DNA of 36,363 nt, from the NCBI GenBank assembly GCA_052390275.1, contig JBQTHD010000051.1, positions 1 through 36,363 of the forward strand, given 5' to 3'. Source of the stretch: JBQTHD01 sp052390275. Lineage in GTDB: Bacteria; Actinomycetota; Acidimicrobiia; Acidimicrobiales; AC-14. This document shows, one piece after another, positions 22,452-30,784 of the stretch. The notes under the pieces are model-generated. The model saw nothing but the letters and a program-made list of their open reading frames with translations. It did not search any database and was not told where the DNA came from. The position numbers and the translations under genes are program-made. The first letter of the stretch is position 1; every line of letters starts with the position of its first letter.

Positions 22452-23468
22452 TCATCGAACCGATCTCGTGGTCATCCTGTCCGGGCCGCCCTGCGGACCG
22501 GCCGATTGGTGTTGGCCCCGGGCGGAGGTGGACCGGACCAGGACGACAGTGGCCACCCAGACGGCCGAGGCCCCTGCGATGTGGAATCCGACCAGCAGCA
22601 CCGGGACCCCGGTGAAGTACTGCAGGTAGCCAACGCCGGCCTGGGCCACCGAGAGGCCCAGGACCACCTTGGCCCGGCCTTGGGCCCTCGATCCCCCTGG
22701 AGCCCGCCAACAGGTGAGGGCGGCCACGGCCAGAAACACGACCACGGCCAGGCCGTGGAGGCGGGCCATGTCCCCCACCACCAAGGGAAGGCGCGCTGCG
22801 CCCGGGTCTCCGCCGTGGGGACCCGATGCGGTGACGACCGTGCCCAGGAACAACACGATCGCCCCGGCCGCGACTGTCCCTCGACCCAGGCCCGCCAGGA
22901 CCGGATCGGCGGGAGGGCTCGTCGGGCCTTTCCCTCCATCGATTTCGCCGGTCCGGCCGTCACCGCTCGAAGCGGGCTCGCTCTCGCCGGCCCGGTCCCA
23001 AAGGACCGCTGCATTGGCCAGGAGAACCATCGAGAGGAGGAAGTGACCCATCACGAACTGCGGTTGAAGATCGAACAGGACGGTGAGCCCGCCCAGAACG
23101 ATCTGGCCGATCACCCCGGCCACCAGGCCCAGGGACAGCCACGTCAGGTCCCGGCGGCGGGGCCGGCGTAGGAGGGAGCCGAGAACGGCCAACATGACAG
23201 CCAGGGAAACCAACCCGGTGATCGCTCGGTTTACGAACTCGACCATGGCGTGAATCCCGGCTTCAGGCACCGGGATCAGACGGTCCTGGGCGCAGGTGGG
23301 CCAGTCCGGGCATCCCAGGCCCGAACCGGTGAGGCGAACCGCCCCACCGGTGACAACAATGAAGGCCAGGGCCCACAGCGCTGCCAACGTCACCCGCCGG
23401 TAGGTCGCCGGCGCCAGCCGAAAGCGCGATCGTGACTCGCCCACGGGCGCCACAGTGGGCGCGGTCAC
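22452..23468 (-). CDS. ctaA: Heme A synthase
   Basis: A 338-aa COX15/CtaA membrane protein with eight predicted helices in two repeats. It oxidises heme O to heme A for the aa3-type terminal oxidase. GCPDWPTC provides the extracellular Cys pair, and His residues in HAMVEFVNR, MGHFLLSM, RLHGLAVV and GFHIAGAS match the heme ligands. An acidic Ser/Gly loop joins the halves. GTG 23468 overlaps the upstream lipoprotein stop (GTGA). Confidence 0.94.
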   Translation of the reverse strand: MTAPTVAPVGESRSRFRLAPATYRRVTLAALWALAFIVVTGGAVRLTGSGLGCPDWPTCAQDRLIPVPEAGIHAMVEFVNRAITGLVSLAVMLAVLGSLLRRPRRRDLTWLSLGLVAGVIGQIVLGGLTVLFDLQPQFVMGHFLLSMVLLANAAVLWDRAGESEPASSGDGRTGEIDGGKGPTSPPADPVLAGLGRGTVAAGAIVLFLGTVVTASGPHGGDPGAARLPLVVGDMARLHGLAVVVFLAVAALTCWRAPGGSRAQGRAKVVLGLSVAQAGVGYLQYFTGVPVLLVGFHIAGASAVWVATVVLVRSTSARGQHQSAGPQGGPDRMTTRSVR

Positions 23469-24037
23469 GAGATGACGATGGCGCTGGCCACGAACCCGCC
23501 GGCGGGGTTGGCCCGGCCGGTGATCTCCACCCGGGTCCCGGCCCGGAGATCGGCCAGAGACGCCGACGCCCCACCCACCCGGGTCAGTCGGGTGGAGCCG
23601 TCGAACACCACCTCCGAGACGCCGTTGACCGGTTCGGCGAGGGCCAGCACCCGGGCGCTGGCGAACGTGGCGGCGACCACTGCGCTGAGGACGACCCCGG
23701 GCGAGGTGGTGGCGGTGGCTGCGGGGTCGGGGGACCCGGGGGCCGATGTGGTGGGTCGATCGGGATCGACGGTGGTCGTCGGCCCATCCGATCCGCCCGG
23801 GCCTGGCCCGGCGGCATCGAGCCCGGTCCCTGGCTCAGCCGCCGAACCGCCGGGGGCGGTTCGCGTCGACGTCGGCGTGGACCGGGTCGCCGGGTCCCGG
23901 CTGCACCCGGACAGGACCAACGCAGCCACCGCCACCATCGACCACACACGGGCCGCCCCGGGCCGTCGACCCCCTGTGCCCGCTGGGTTGGCGGAGAGAT
24001 CCGCCGGCTCGGTTGGGCAGGGTGCCGGAACTGGCAT
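23465..24037 (-). CDS. Lipoprotein with C-terminal DUF5666/OB-like domain
   Basis: A 190-aa protein from ATG 24037 (a TTG lies 21 bp further upstream). A signal peptide ends in LVLSGC, a strong lipobox. A long Thr/Pro/Ser/Gly linker leads to a small beta domain (VVFDGSTRLTRVGGAS...LRAGTRVEITGRANPAGGFVASAIVI) resembling DUF5666 modules. It lies outside the membrane by prediction. It is coupled by GTGA to ctaA, which suggests a role around heme A or oxidase assembly; this is inference. Confidence 0.75.
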   Translation of the reverse strand: MPVPAPCPTEPADLSANPAGTGGRRPGAARVWSMVAVAALVLSGCSRDPATRSTPTSTRTAPGGSAAEPGTGLDAAGPGPGGSDGPTTTVDPDRPTTSAPGSPDPAATATTSPGVVLSAVVAATFASARVLALAEPVNGVSEVVFDGSTRLTRVGGASASLADLRAGTRVEITGRANPAGGFVASAIVIS

Positions 24038-24075
24038 GAAGGTCGTAACCGACGGCAAGGAGGAACGCGCGAGAC

Positions 24076-24639
24076 TCAGGCGGCCGGGGTCTCGGCGATG
24101 GTCACGGACTCGATGGCCACCCGCTGACGGGGGGTTCCCGCCCCGGGCGAGCCCACCGCGTCGAGAGCGGCGACCACATCCAACCCGGAGATGACCTTGC
24201 CGAACAGGGAGTACTGGGGGGGAAGAGCCATGCCGGAGCGGCCGCTGATGATGAAGAACTGGCTGCCGTTGGTGTTGGGCCCGGCGTTGGCCATGGCCAG
24301 GGACCCAAGCTCGTAGCGGCCGGCCCGGGGCAGCTCATCTTCGAACCGGTACCCGGGGCCGCCTCGGCCGTTGCCGTCGGGATCCCCACCCTGGATGACG
24401 AAGCCGGGGATGATCCGGTGAAAGACCACGCCGTCGAAGTAGTGGTAGCGGGCCAGGAACACGAAGTTGTTGACCGTTTTGGGGGCGGCGATAGGGTCGA
24501 GCAGCATTTCCAGGGAGCCCAAAGTGGTCACCATGGTGGCCCGGTAGGTGTTGGCCGGGTCGATGCACATCGGCGGGGGGGAGGGAAACCGACGAGTCTG
24601 GGGGCTGGATCCGTCGGCCTGGGGGCAGTCGATGCTCAT
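24076..24639 (-). CDS. Cyclophilin-type peptidyl-prolyl isomerase
   Basis: A 187-aa cyclophilin. Motifs: MVTTLGSLEMLLDPIAAPKTVNNFVFLARYHYF, FHRIIPGFVIQGGDP (catalytic Arg), NTNGSQFFI and LFGKVISGLDVV. ATG 24639 gives a short N-terminal extension with two cysteines (SIDCP, MCIDP) and no signal peptide, so it is probably cytoplasmic. It heads the minus run cyclophilin-lipoprotein-ctaA-clpS-DUF2017. The region upstream, shared with the divergent methyltransferase gene, holds an 18-bp direct repeat. Confidence 0.92.
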   Translation of the reverse strand: MSIDCPQADGSSPQTRRFPSPPPMCIDPANTYRATMVTTLGSLEMLLDPIAAPKTVNNFVFLARYHYFDGVVFHRIIPGFVIQGGDPDGNGRGGPGYRFEDELPRAGRYELGSLAMANAGPNTNGSQFFIISGRSGMALPPQYSLFGKVISGLDVVAALDAVGSPGAGTPRQRVAIESVTIAETPAA

Positions 24640-24665
24640 GGACCGACGATAGGCCCCGGCCCAAC

Positions 24666-24701
24666 TCCCCTCCACAGCAAGAGTCCCCTCCACAGCAAGA
24701 G
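24666..24701. repeat. 18-bp direct repeat (2 copies) in a divergent promoter region
   Basis: TCCCCTCCACAGCAAGAG occurs twice in perfect tandem (24666-24683 and 24684-24701), between the divergent cyclophilin and methyltransferase starts. It may be a paired regulator site or slippage product. Confidence 0.85.
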
Positions 24702-24744
24702 CCGGCCCGTGCATCCGGGCGCCGGGTGGACTACCAAAGAGGCC

Positions 24745-25554
24745 ATGACCACCACCGCTGCCGCCGCCTGGTCCGAAGCCCTGGGCCAGTGGGCCATACC
24801 CGAACACATTCTGGCCTCCGCCCCGGAACCACCGTGGCACTTCTCCCCTGAACTGTTCACCGACATCGCCCTGGCCGCCCTGGCCCAAACCGAACCCACC
24901 CCCGCCCGCCGGGTGGCGACCGAAGCCCTGGCCGACGGGGGGACCGTGCTCGACGTGGGCGCCGGGGCCGGGACCGCATGCCTGCCCCTGGCCCCGCCCG
25001 CCACCCTGCTCATCGCCCTGGACCCGAGCGCCGGGATGCTGGAGTCATTCGCGGACCTGGCCACGAAGCGGGGGGTTCCTCACCAGGTCATCGAGGGCAA
25101 CTGGCCGGACGCGTCCGACGTCACTCCCATGGCCGACGTGGTCGTCTCCCACAACGTGATCTACAACATCGCCGACCTGCCGGCTTTCTTCGCTGCGCTG
25201 TCCGAACACGCCCGGCGCCGGGTGGTGGTGGAGATGACGGCGGACCACCCCACCTCCTCCATGAATCCGCTGTGGAAGGCCATCTGGGACATAGACCGGC
25301 CGACCGGCCCAACCGCCACCGACGCTCTGGCCGTACTTGGGGAAATGGGTATCGCGGCCAGCCACGAACGCAGCCAGCGGGAGTGGAGCTACCTGCGCGA
25401 CAACCGTCAGCAGGCCGTGGCCCAGGCCAGGCGACGCCTGTGTGTGGGCCCCGACCGGGACGCCGAGATCGACGCCCTGCTGGTGCCGGCCATCAGCACG
25501 CCGACGCGCGAAGCCGTGGCCATCTGGTGGGACACCGCGCCGGCCGGCGCCTGA
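24745..25554 (+). CDS. Class I SAM-dependent methyltransferase
   Basis: A 269-aa protein from ATG 24745. SAM-binding motif I is VLDVGAGAGTACLPLA, followed by LLIALDPSAGMLESF (motif II acidic end) and DVVVSHNVIYNIADLPAFFAAL (motif IV region). The rest resembles small-molecule methyltransferases, but the substrate cannot be read from the sequence. The N-terminal part (AWSEALGQWAIPEHILASAPEPPWHFSPELF) is a substrate-side cap typical of actinobacterial members. It diverges from the cyclophilin gene and precedes DUF2277 by 30 bp. Confidence 0.85.
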   Translation: MTTTAAAAWSEALGQWAIPEHILASAPEPPWHFSPELFTDIALAALAQTEPTPARRVATEALADGGTVLDVGAGAGTACLPLAPPATLLIALDPSAGMLESFADLATKRGVPHQVIEGNWPDASDVTPMADVVVSHNVIYNIADLPAFFAALSEHARRRVVVEMTADHPTSSMNPLWKAIWDIDRPTGPTATDALAVLGEMGIAASHERSQREWSYLRDNRQQAVAQARRRLCVGPDRDAEIDALLVPAISTPTREAVAIWWDTAPAGA

Positions 25555-25584
25555 GCCGCCGGCGCATTCGGACCCGGTCGGCAA

Positions 25585-25836
25585 ATGTGCCGCAACATCA
25601 CCGTCCTGCGGGGGCTCGAACCGGTGGCCACTCCCGCCGAGATCCAGGCCGCCGCCCTTCAGTACGTTCGCAAGGTCGGGGGAATCGCCGCTGCATCGTC
25701 GGCCACCCAGGCGGCCATCGACCAGGCGGTCGGCGCCATCGCCGAGGCCACCACCGACCTGCTGGCCGCCCTTCCCCCCCGGCGCAACCCACCTCCCACC
25801 GAGCCTCCGCTGCGTCGCATGGCCCGGCGCCCCTGA
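25585..25836 (+). CDS. DUF2277 family protein
   Basis: An 83-aa protein with the family opening MCRNITVLRGLEPVATPAEIQAAALQYVRKVGG and a Pro/Arg-rich end. DUF2277 is a small widespread family of unknown function with an invariant MCRNI start, so this ATG is secure. Confidence 0.9.
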   Translation: MCRNITVLRGLEPVATPAEIQAAALQYVRKVGGIAAASSATQAAIDQAVGAIAEATTDLLAALPPRRNPPPTEPPLRRMARRP

Positions 25837-25926
25837 CGACTGGGACCCGCAACCGCCTCCCAGCCTCCAGGATCTCGTACGCAGGACCCTGAGAACAGGC
25901 CCTCGGCACCCCGCCTCAGAGGAACC

Positions 25927-25952
25927 CTGGCCGGCCACGATCGGCCGGCCAG
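25927..25952. terminator. Bidirectional hairpin terminator
   Basis: CTGGCCGGCC and GGCCGGCCAG form a perfect 10-bp stem with a 6-nt loop, between the convergent DUF2277 and secreted-protein genes. There is no T-run, which is common in such GC-rich genomes. Confidence 0.7.
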
Positions 25953-25989
25953 AGCGTTCTCCAACAGCGGTGCCGGCGAACCAACGTCG

Positions 25990-26382
25990 TTAGTTGACGG
26001 CTACCACGCAGTCGATGTCGAGGGGCAGGGCGGTGACCAGGCAGTCGACGACAACGACGTTGCCTGTGCGCGCGTCGCGGATGACCTCGCGCACCGTGGC
26101 CCGACCGGTGGCCACGGCCCGAAGAACGGCCCGAAGCAGAGGACGGGCAATCCGGGTGTCGACGGTTGCTGCGGTGGAGGACCCGACCTCCACGGACACG
26201 GCCCGGCGAATGGCGGCCCGAGCCTCGACAACGGTGGTGGCGCCGACGTCGATGGTCAGAGCCTGCGCCGGGGTGGCGGTGGCCAGGGCTGCGGCGGCGA
26301 CAACGCCGCCGATGGCGGCCCGGAGGCGCCGGTGCTTGCGAGCAGGCTGGGTGGGGGCAAGGTTCGACAACTGGGTGTTCAC
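25990..26382 (-). CDS. Small secreted protein, unknown function
   Basis: A 130-aa protein. GTG 26382 is chosen because CAGGAGG lies 8 bp upstream, one of the best ribosome sites in the window. A twin-basic N-terminus (RKHRRLRAAIGGVVAAAALATATPAQA) is a signal peptide with an Ala-x-Ala cleavage site. The mature 90 or so residues are Val/Ala/Arg-rich, with two Cys near the end (DCLVTALPLDIDC) that could form one disulfide. I recognise no family. About 70 bp upstream a CCTTCC-G-GGAAGG palindrome (26451-26463) might be an operator. Confidence 0.7.
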   Translation of the reverse strand: MNTQLSNLAPTQPARKHRRLRAAIGGVVAAAALATATPAQALTIDVGATTVVEARAAIRRAVSVEVGSSTAATVDTRIARPLLRAVLRAVATGRATVREVIRDARTGNVVVVDCLVTALPLDIDCVVAVN

Positions 26383-26581
26383 GGATGTTTCCTCCTGTGA
26401 TCGGGGTGCGGTTCTTGGCCCGCAGTCCCGGAAACTAGGGATGGCTTCCCCCTTCCGGGAAGGACGCAACGCCAGTGTCACCCCGGTGTTCACCGAAATC
26501 AGGGATGCGGTTCTCACAACCTGTCGCGGCCCTGTGCCAGTGGCCCAGCCGGCAGCGTGGTGCAACAGGGCGGTGTCCCTC

Positions 26582-27778
26582 CTAGCGGCCCAGACCCCGG
26601 GGAAATCTGTAGGCGACGGTCCGGGCCGCGCGAACTCCTGACCGGACGGCCCCTTCCAGGTGGCCGCCGCCGATCGCCTCGGTTTCGGCCCCGGCCCAGA
26701 CGAGGCGGCCCTCCATCAGCCCTTGGGCGAACGCAGGGTGACCGTAGGCAGCGGGCTCATCCAGCCACACCACCCGGTCCGCGGTGTTCGGATCGGCGGA
26801 CCAGTCGCGTTCCATGTACCCGATGGGCTGGGCGGCCTCCGGGCCGAACAGGCGGGTGAGTTGGTCAATGACCGCTTCGGCCCGCTCCCGCCCGTCGAGG
26901 TCCCGAAAGGCATGGTTGGCCGACACGAAGCCCCAGAGTGCCGCCGCCTCCCCCGAGTCGGTGGCGGACCCCGAGGTGCTGGCGGACCCCGAGTCGGCGC
27001 GGGCCCTGGCGATGGTGCAGGAATCGTGGACCTCGATCAGTGGGCCCCGGGCGCTCATGGCCAGTCCGGACCAGCCGTCGTCGCGCCAGAAGGCCCTCTG
27101 GTAGATCACCACCACCTTGGCGGCGGTGGCCATCCAGGTGGGGGTGGCCTCCATGACCGCCACAAGGGCCGGCGCCAACGGGGGGTCGAAGGTGATCGAT
27201 TCTCGGGCCAGCCGGGGCGGGATGGCCACGATGACCGCAGCGGCCTCGGTGGCGGTGGGCTCGCTCAACCACTCCAACCCGGCGACGAACCCCCCGCCAA
27301 CCTCGGTCAGACCCACCCTTAACCCATCGGTCACTTGGTTAATGGACGTGACCCTGGTGTCGAGGCGAATGCTCCCGGGATCCAACTTCTCCGCCAGCCG
27401 CAGGCAGATCTCCTGAGCTCCGGGAGCAAAGCGAAGTTCAGACGGTTCGGGAGCCGGAACCTGCGTGGCCACTGGGCCAGCGCCGGGAAGGTCCACCGAA
27501 GGGCCCTCGGAAAGCGCCAGCCCGGATCGGTACTGGGGAAATGTTCCGATCCCCAACTCGGCTGCCAGCGCCGCCACCGCCGGCTGGTCCGACCAGTGCC
27601 AGGTGGCCCCCAGGTCGAAGGCAATCTCGGGCCGGGCCGGATCGGGGGCCACCGTCCAGGTCCGCCCCCCCACCCTGTTTCGGGCCTCGAGGACCACCAC
27701 CTCCCGCCCCGTCTGGTGAAGCCGATAAGCGGCCGTCAACCCGGCAACGCCGGCCCCCACGATTACGACCGGGTTCAT
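26582..27778 (-). CDS. FAD-dependent amine oxidase (MAO family)
   Basis: A 398-aa flavoprotein. The N-terminal dinucleotide fold VVIVGAGVAGLTAAYRL...VVVLEARNRVGGRTW and FDLGATWHW match monoamine-oxidase-type enzymes. The C-terminal FAD block is GRLVWAGAETEAIGGGHLEGAVRSGVRAA. No Cys sits at the covalent-FAD position, so binding is probably non-covalent. It should oxidise an amine with O2, releasing an aldehyde, ammonia and H2O2; the substrate is unknown. A Ser/Gly/Thr/Asp-rich insert near residue 260 lies on the surface by prediction. Confidence 0.88.
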   Translation of the reverse strand: MNPVVIVGAGVAGLTAAYRLHQTGREVVVLEARNRVGGRTWTVAPDPARPEIAFDLGATWHWSDQPAVAALAAELGIGTFPQYRSGLALSEGPSVDLPGAGPVATQVPAPEPSELRFAPGAQEICLRLAEKLDPGSIRLDTRVTSINQVTDGLRVGLTEVGGGFVAGLEWLSEPTATEAAAVIVAIPPRLARESITFDPPLAPALVAVMEATPTWMATAAKVVVIYQRAFWRDDGWSGLAMSARGPLIEVHDSCTIARARADSGSASTSGSATDSGEAAALWGFVSANHAFRDLDGRERAEAVIDQLTRLFGPEAAQPIGYMERDWSADPNTADRVVWLDEPAAYGHPAFAQGLMEGRLVWAGAETEAIGGGHLEGAVRSGVRAARTVAYRFPRGLGR

Positions 27779-27792
27779 GAACTCCTTCTAGC

Positions 27793-27808
27793 GCCTCGCC
27801 TGCGAGGC
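27793..27808. other. 7-bp inverted repeat upstream of amine oxidase
   Basis: GCCTCGC-CT-GCGAGGC is a perfect 7-2-7 inverted repeat, 15 bp before the amine oxidase ATG and 82 bp after the DUF4190 gene's stop. It may be a regulator site or a terminator for the upstream gene. Confidence 0.45.
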
Positions 27809-27889
27809 ACTACCGGCCCGGCGGGCAGGACCGAAAATGATGGGGGGACTCGGCCTGGCGCGCCTCGAGGAGGAGGAAATGACGGTGCC

Positions 27890-28537
27890 TCAGGGCCCGT
27901 CATCGAACCGGCTGTCGAAAGTGGAAACCGCCACCTTTCCGTCCTTGATCGACTGGCGGCTGCGCTCCTGGCCATCGACCTCGACCACCACCGTCAAGGG
28001 TTCTGACCCCGAGACGTGTCGTACCTCTCCCAGCCGGAGAAGGCCCTGGCCCAGGTCGAACGTGCTTGGGCCGCACCCGGTTTCGGGAGTCTCGGCCTCT
28101 CCGCTCGACACACGGGCACCAGTGATGAGGGTGGCTTCCCAGCAGGTGTCAGCCGAGGCCTCGATGCTCAACGACGCCGGCAGGTCGGCCCCCACCTCCT
28201 CTTTGAACTCCCCGAAGAAAGCCGCCCCGGCCGCCAGCAACAAGATCCCAATGGCCAGCCCCAAAAATCCCAGAATGATCCCGGCCACCGCCAGCCCCCG
28301 ACCCCGCTGGCCCCGCTTGCGGATCTGGCTCAGAGCCACGAAGCCCAGGACGACCCCCAGGAGGGACCCGATACCCAGCACCCAGAAGAAGCAGAGGGCA
28401 CAGACGAAGGCGGCGATGGCCAGACCGTTGGTGCTGGCCGAGGCGGCGGGAGGGGGGGCGGCCCACTGTCCCGGCGGTCCCCATTGGGCCGGTTGGCCCG
28501 ACGGTGGTCCCCAACCCGGCGGTGGCTGCTCCTCCAT
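27890..28537 (-). CDS. DUF4190-containing membrane protein
   Basis: A 215-aa protein. GGGAGG before ATG 28537 supports the start. A Pro/Gln/Gly/Trp-rich cytoplasmic N-terminus is followed by the DUF4190 hairpin of two membrane helices (IAAFVCALCFFWVLGIGSLLGVVLGFVAL, then LAVAGIILGFLGLAIGILLLAAG) around a conserved basic loop (SQIRKRGQRGRG). A C-terminal extracytoplasmic domain has two Cys (DTCWEA, ETGCGP). It is a common actinobacterial arrangement with no known activity. It diverges from nuoH. Confidence 0.85.
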   Translation of the reverse strand: MEEQPPPGWGPPSGQPAQWGPPGQWAAPPPAASASTNGLAIAAFVCALCFFWVLGIGSLLGVVLGFVALSQIRKRGQRGRGLAVAGIILGFLGLAIGILLLAAGAAFFGEFKEEVGADLPASLSIEASADTCWEATLITGARVSSGEAETPETGCGPSTFDLGQGLLRLGEVRHVSGSEPLTVVVEVDGQERSRQSIKDGKVAVSTFDSRFDDGP

Positions 28538-28692
28538 GGATAAACCTCCCGGCTCGGTTGGACCCCTCGGCGATGACGTTAGGCCCAGACCCCTCCGATG
28601 GAAAGACCCGCCGGCCGCGCAAGCCGGCTGACCCCGGGCACGGCCAAAGGGCCAGTCCAGCCGTTCGCTATCGGGGCTTGACGAGGTTTGGA

Positions 28693-28722
28693 TTGTTGCC
28701 GGCCGGATTGGTTCACTACTGT
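28693..28722 (+). promoter_or_regulatory. Weak candidate promoter for nuoHIJKLMN
   Basis: TTGTTG (28693-28698), an 18-bp spacer and TACTGT (28717-28722) lie 10 bp before the nuoH ATG. A TTGACG at 28678-28683 is a better -35 hexamer but has no suitable -10 partner. Since the gene upstream is on the other strand, a promoter must lie in this gap. Confidence 0.35.
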
Positions 28723-28732
28723 CCGGGCGCCC

Positions 28733-29761
28733 ATGGTGCCGCTGCTCAGCCTCACTTACTGGCAGCTAACGACGATCAAGACGATCGTCGTTCTCTCCGT
28801 CATCCCGGCGGCCGCCGTGGTGCTGGGCTACGTCTTCCTGCTCAAGATGATGGCCCACATGCAAAGCCGCCTCGGGCCGATGGATCCCGGCGGGTTCCAC
28901 GGCTGGTTTCAACTGGTGGGCGACGGCATCAAGTTCATCCAGAAGGAGGACCTGATCCCCGCCCGGGCCGACCGGCGGGTGTTCGCCATGGCCCCGGTGG
29001 TGGTGCTGGCCTCCACCTTCCTGCTCTACATCGTGGTCCCCGCCGGACCGGACCTGGTCGTCCAGGATCTCGACGTCGGCATTTTCTTCGCCATGGCTGT
29101 CTCGTCCCTCTCGGTCATCGGCGTGCTCATGGCCGGTTGGGCCTCGGCCAACAAGTACTCGCTGCTGGGGTCGCTGCGGGCCGCCGGGCAGTTGATCGCC
29201 TACGAGTTGCCCCTGGTGCTCGCCGTGGTGGGGGTGGTCATCCAGGCCGGGACCATGAGCCTTCAGGGCATCGTCGAGGCCCAGGCCACCGGGGAGATCT
29301 TCGGCATCGGCCTGGTCGGCAACCCTTTCATCCTCACCCAGGCCCTGGGCCTGTTCATCTTCCTGGCCGCCGCCCAGGCGGAACTGACCCAGACCCCCTT
29401 CGACATGCCGGTGGCCGAATCCGAACTGGTGGCCGGCTACATGACCGAGTACTCGGGCTTTCGCTTCCTCATCTTCTTCATGGCCGAGTTCGGGACCGCC
29501 TTCGCCCTGTCGGCCATCGCCGCCACCTTGTACCTGGGCGGGTGGTACCAGCCGTTCTTCACCGACGGTTTCATGGCCAACGTGCTCGGCCCGGTGGTGC
29601 TTGGGGCCAAGATCATGGGCGTGGCCTTCTTGATCTTCTGGGTCCGCTTCACCTTCCCCCGCTTTCGGGAGGACCAGTTGCAGACCTTCGCCTGGAAGTA
29701 CCTCATCCCCCTCTCGCTGGTCAACATCGTGGCCACCGGCGTCCTGAAGGTGGTCTTTTAG
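28733..29761 (+). CDS. nuoH: NADH-quinone oxidoreductase subunit H
   Basis: A 342-aa membrane subunit from ATG 28733. It joins the peripheral arm of complex I to the membrane arm and forms much of the quinone pocket. Motifs: MQSRLGPMDPGGFHGWFQLVGDGIKFIQKED, SLLGSLRAAGQLIAYELPL, QAELTQTPFDMPVAESELVAGYMTEYSGFRF and the C-terminal FRFPRFREDQL-like WVRFTFPRFREDQLQ. The quinone here is presumably menaquinone from the men genes of this window. It is first in the operon, because the upstream gene is divergent. Confidence 0.97.
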   Translation: MVPLLSLTYWQLTTIKTIVVLSVIPAAAVVLGYVFLLKMMAHMQSRLGPMDPGGFHGWFQLVGDGIKFIQKEDLIPARADRRVFAMAPVVVLASTFLLYIVVPAGPDLVVQDLDVGIFFAMAVSSLSVIGVLMAGWASANKYSLLGSLRAAGQLIAYELPLVLAVVGVVIQAGTMSLQGIVEAQATGEIFGIGLVGNPFILTQALGLFIFLAAAQAELTQTPFDMPVAESELVAGYMTEYSGFRFLIFFMAEFGTAFALSAIAATLYLGGWYQPFFTDGFMANVLGPVVLGAKIMGVAFLIFWVRFTFPRFREDQLQTFAWKYLIPLSLVNIVATGVLKVVF

Positions 29762-29775
29762 ATGGCGGTCCTCTG

Positions 29776-30249
29776 ATGCCCGAACTTCCCGGGATGATCA
29801 AGGGCCTGGGGGTGACCCTGCGGACGATGTTCCAGCCCACGGTCACCATCCAGTACCCCCACGAGAAGGAGGCCCCGCCCACCCGGGCCCGGGGCGTCAT
29901 CGCCCTCAAGGAGGAGAACTGCACGGCCTGCATGCTCTGTGCCCGGGAGTGTCCGGACTGGTGCATCTACATCGAGGGCCACAAGGAAAAGCGCCCACCC
30001 CGGAGGGAGGGGGGCAAGCCCCGCACGGTCAACGCTCTGGACCGCTTCGACATCGACTACGCCCTGTGCATGTACTGCGGGATCTGCGTGGAGGTCTGCC
30101 CCTTCGACGCATTGTTCTGGAGTCCCGAGTACGAGTACTCAGAAGCCCGCCTGGCCGATCTGCTCCACGACAAGGGCCGGCTGGGCGAGTGGATGTTGAC
30201 CGTGCCTGAGCCCCCGGCCCTGGAGGCCGGAGCAGTCAAGAAGAAGTGA
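29776..30249 (+). CDS. nuoI: NADH-quinone oxidoreductase subunit I
   Basis: A 157-aa ferredoxin-like subunit with two [4Fe-4S] binding motifs, CTACMLCARECP and CMYCGICVEVCP, each donating its last Cys to the other cluster (N6a/N6b). It hands electrons to the NuoB cluster next to the quinone site. An N-terminal amphipathic helix (MIKGLGVTLRTMFQP) contacts NuoH. ATG 29776 gives the usual length, and no Shine-Dalgarno is evident. A charged Lys tail ends the protein. Confidence 0.96.
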   Translation: MPELPGMIKGLGVTLRTMFQPTVTIQYPHEKEAPPTRARGVIALKEENCTACMLCARECPDWCIYIEGHKEKRPPRREGGKPRTVNALDRFDIDYALCMYCGICVEVCPFDALFWSPEYEYSEARLADLLHDKGRLGEWMLTVPEPPALEAGAVKKK

Positions 30250-30269
30250 ACTAGGTTCCGCGCCCGCTC

Positions 30270-30776
30270 ATGCCCGCCGCCCTTTTCATCCCTGAGAATC
30301 TGGTTTTCGGGATCCTGGCCGTGGTCATGGTGGCGGCGGCGTTTCGCCTTGTGACCACTACAAATGTCGTCCGGGCGGCGTTGTTTCTGGCCATGGTGCT
30401 CGCCGGAGGCGCCGGCTTGTTCATCCTCCTGGCCGCCGAGTTCCTGGCCTGGGTTCAGGTGCTGGTCTACATCGGGGCGGTGGTGGTGCTCCTGCTCTTC
30501 GGGGTCATGCTCACCCGGGCGCCCATCGGGGCCGATTCCGAGTTGGACAACAACCAGAGGGGCGTGGCCGCCCTGGTCGCGTTGTTCCTGCTGGGTGCCC
30601 TGGGAGCGGTCCTCTACGACGCCTTTGGGACCCAGGCGCTGGAGGTGACCACCATCGGCCGCACCGCATCGGTTGCCGACGCCGTCTTCGGGGCCTACGT
30701 GGTTCCCTTCGAGGTGGCCTCCGTCCTTCTGCTGGCCGCCCTGGTGGGCGCCGTCTGCCTGGCCCGGCGGGACTGA
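30270..30776 (+). CDS. nuoJ: NADH-quinone oxidoreductase subunit J
   Basis: A 168-aa membrane subunit with five helices. The conserved third helix region FLAWVQVLVYIGAVVVLLLFGVML carries the pi-bulge seen in complex I structures. It is followed after 8 bp by nuoK. It belongs to the proton-relay part of the membrane arm. Confidence 0.95.
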   Translation: MPAALFIPENLVFGILAVVMVAAAFRLVTTTNVVRAALFLAMVLAGGAGLFILLAAEFLAWVQVLVYIGAVVVLLLFGVMLTRAPIGADSELDNNQRGVAALVALFLLGALGAVLYDAFGTQALEVTTIGRTASVADAVFGAYVVPFEVASVLLLAALVGAVCLARRD

Positions 30777-30784
30777 CGGGCGCC

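Noticed and set aside
29762..29776. Five-codon frame ATGGCGGTCCTCTGA overlapping the nuoI ATG
   Set aside because: It could allow stop-restart coupling, but such a short frame after the nuoH TAG is easily chance.
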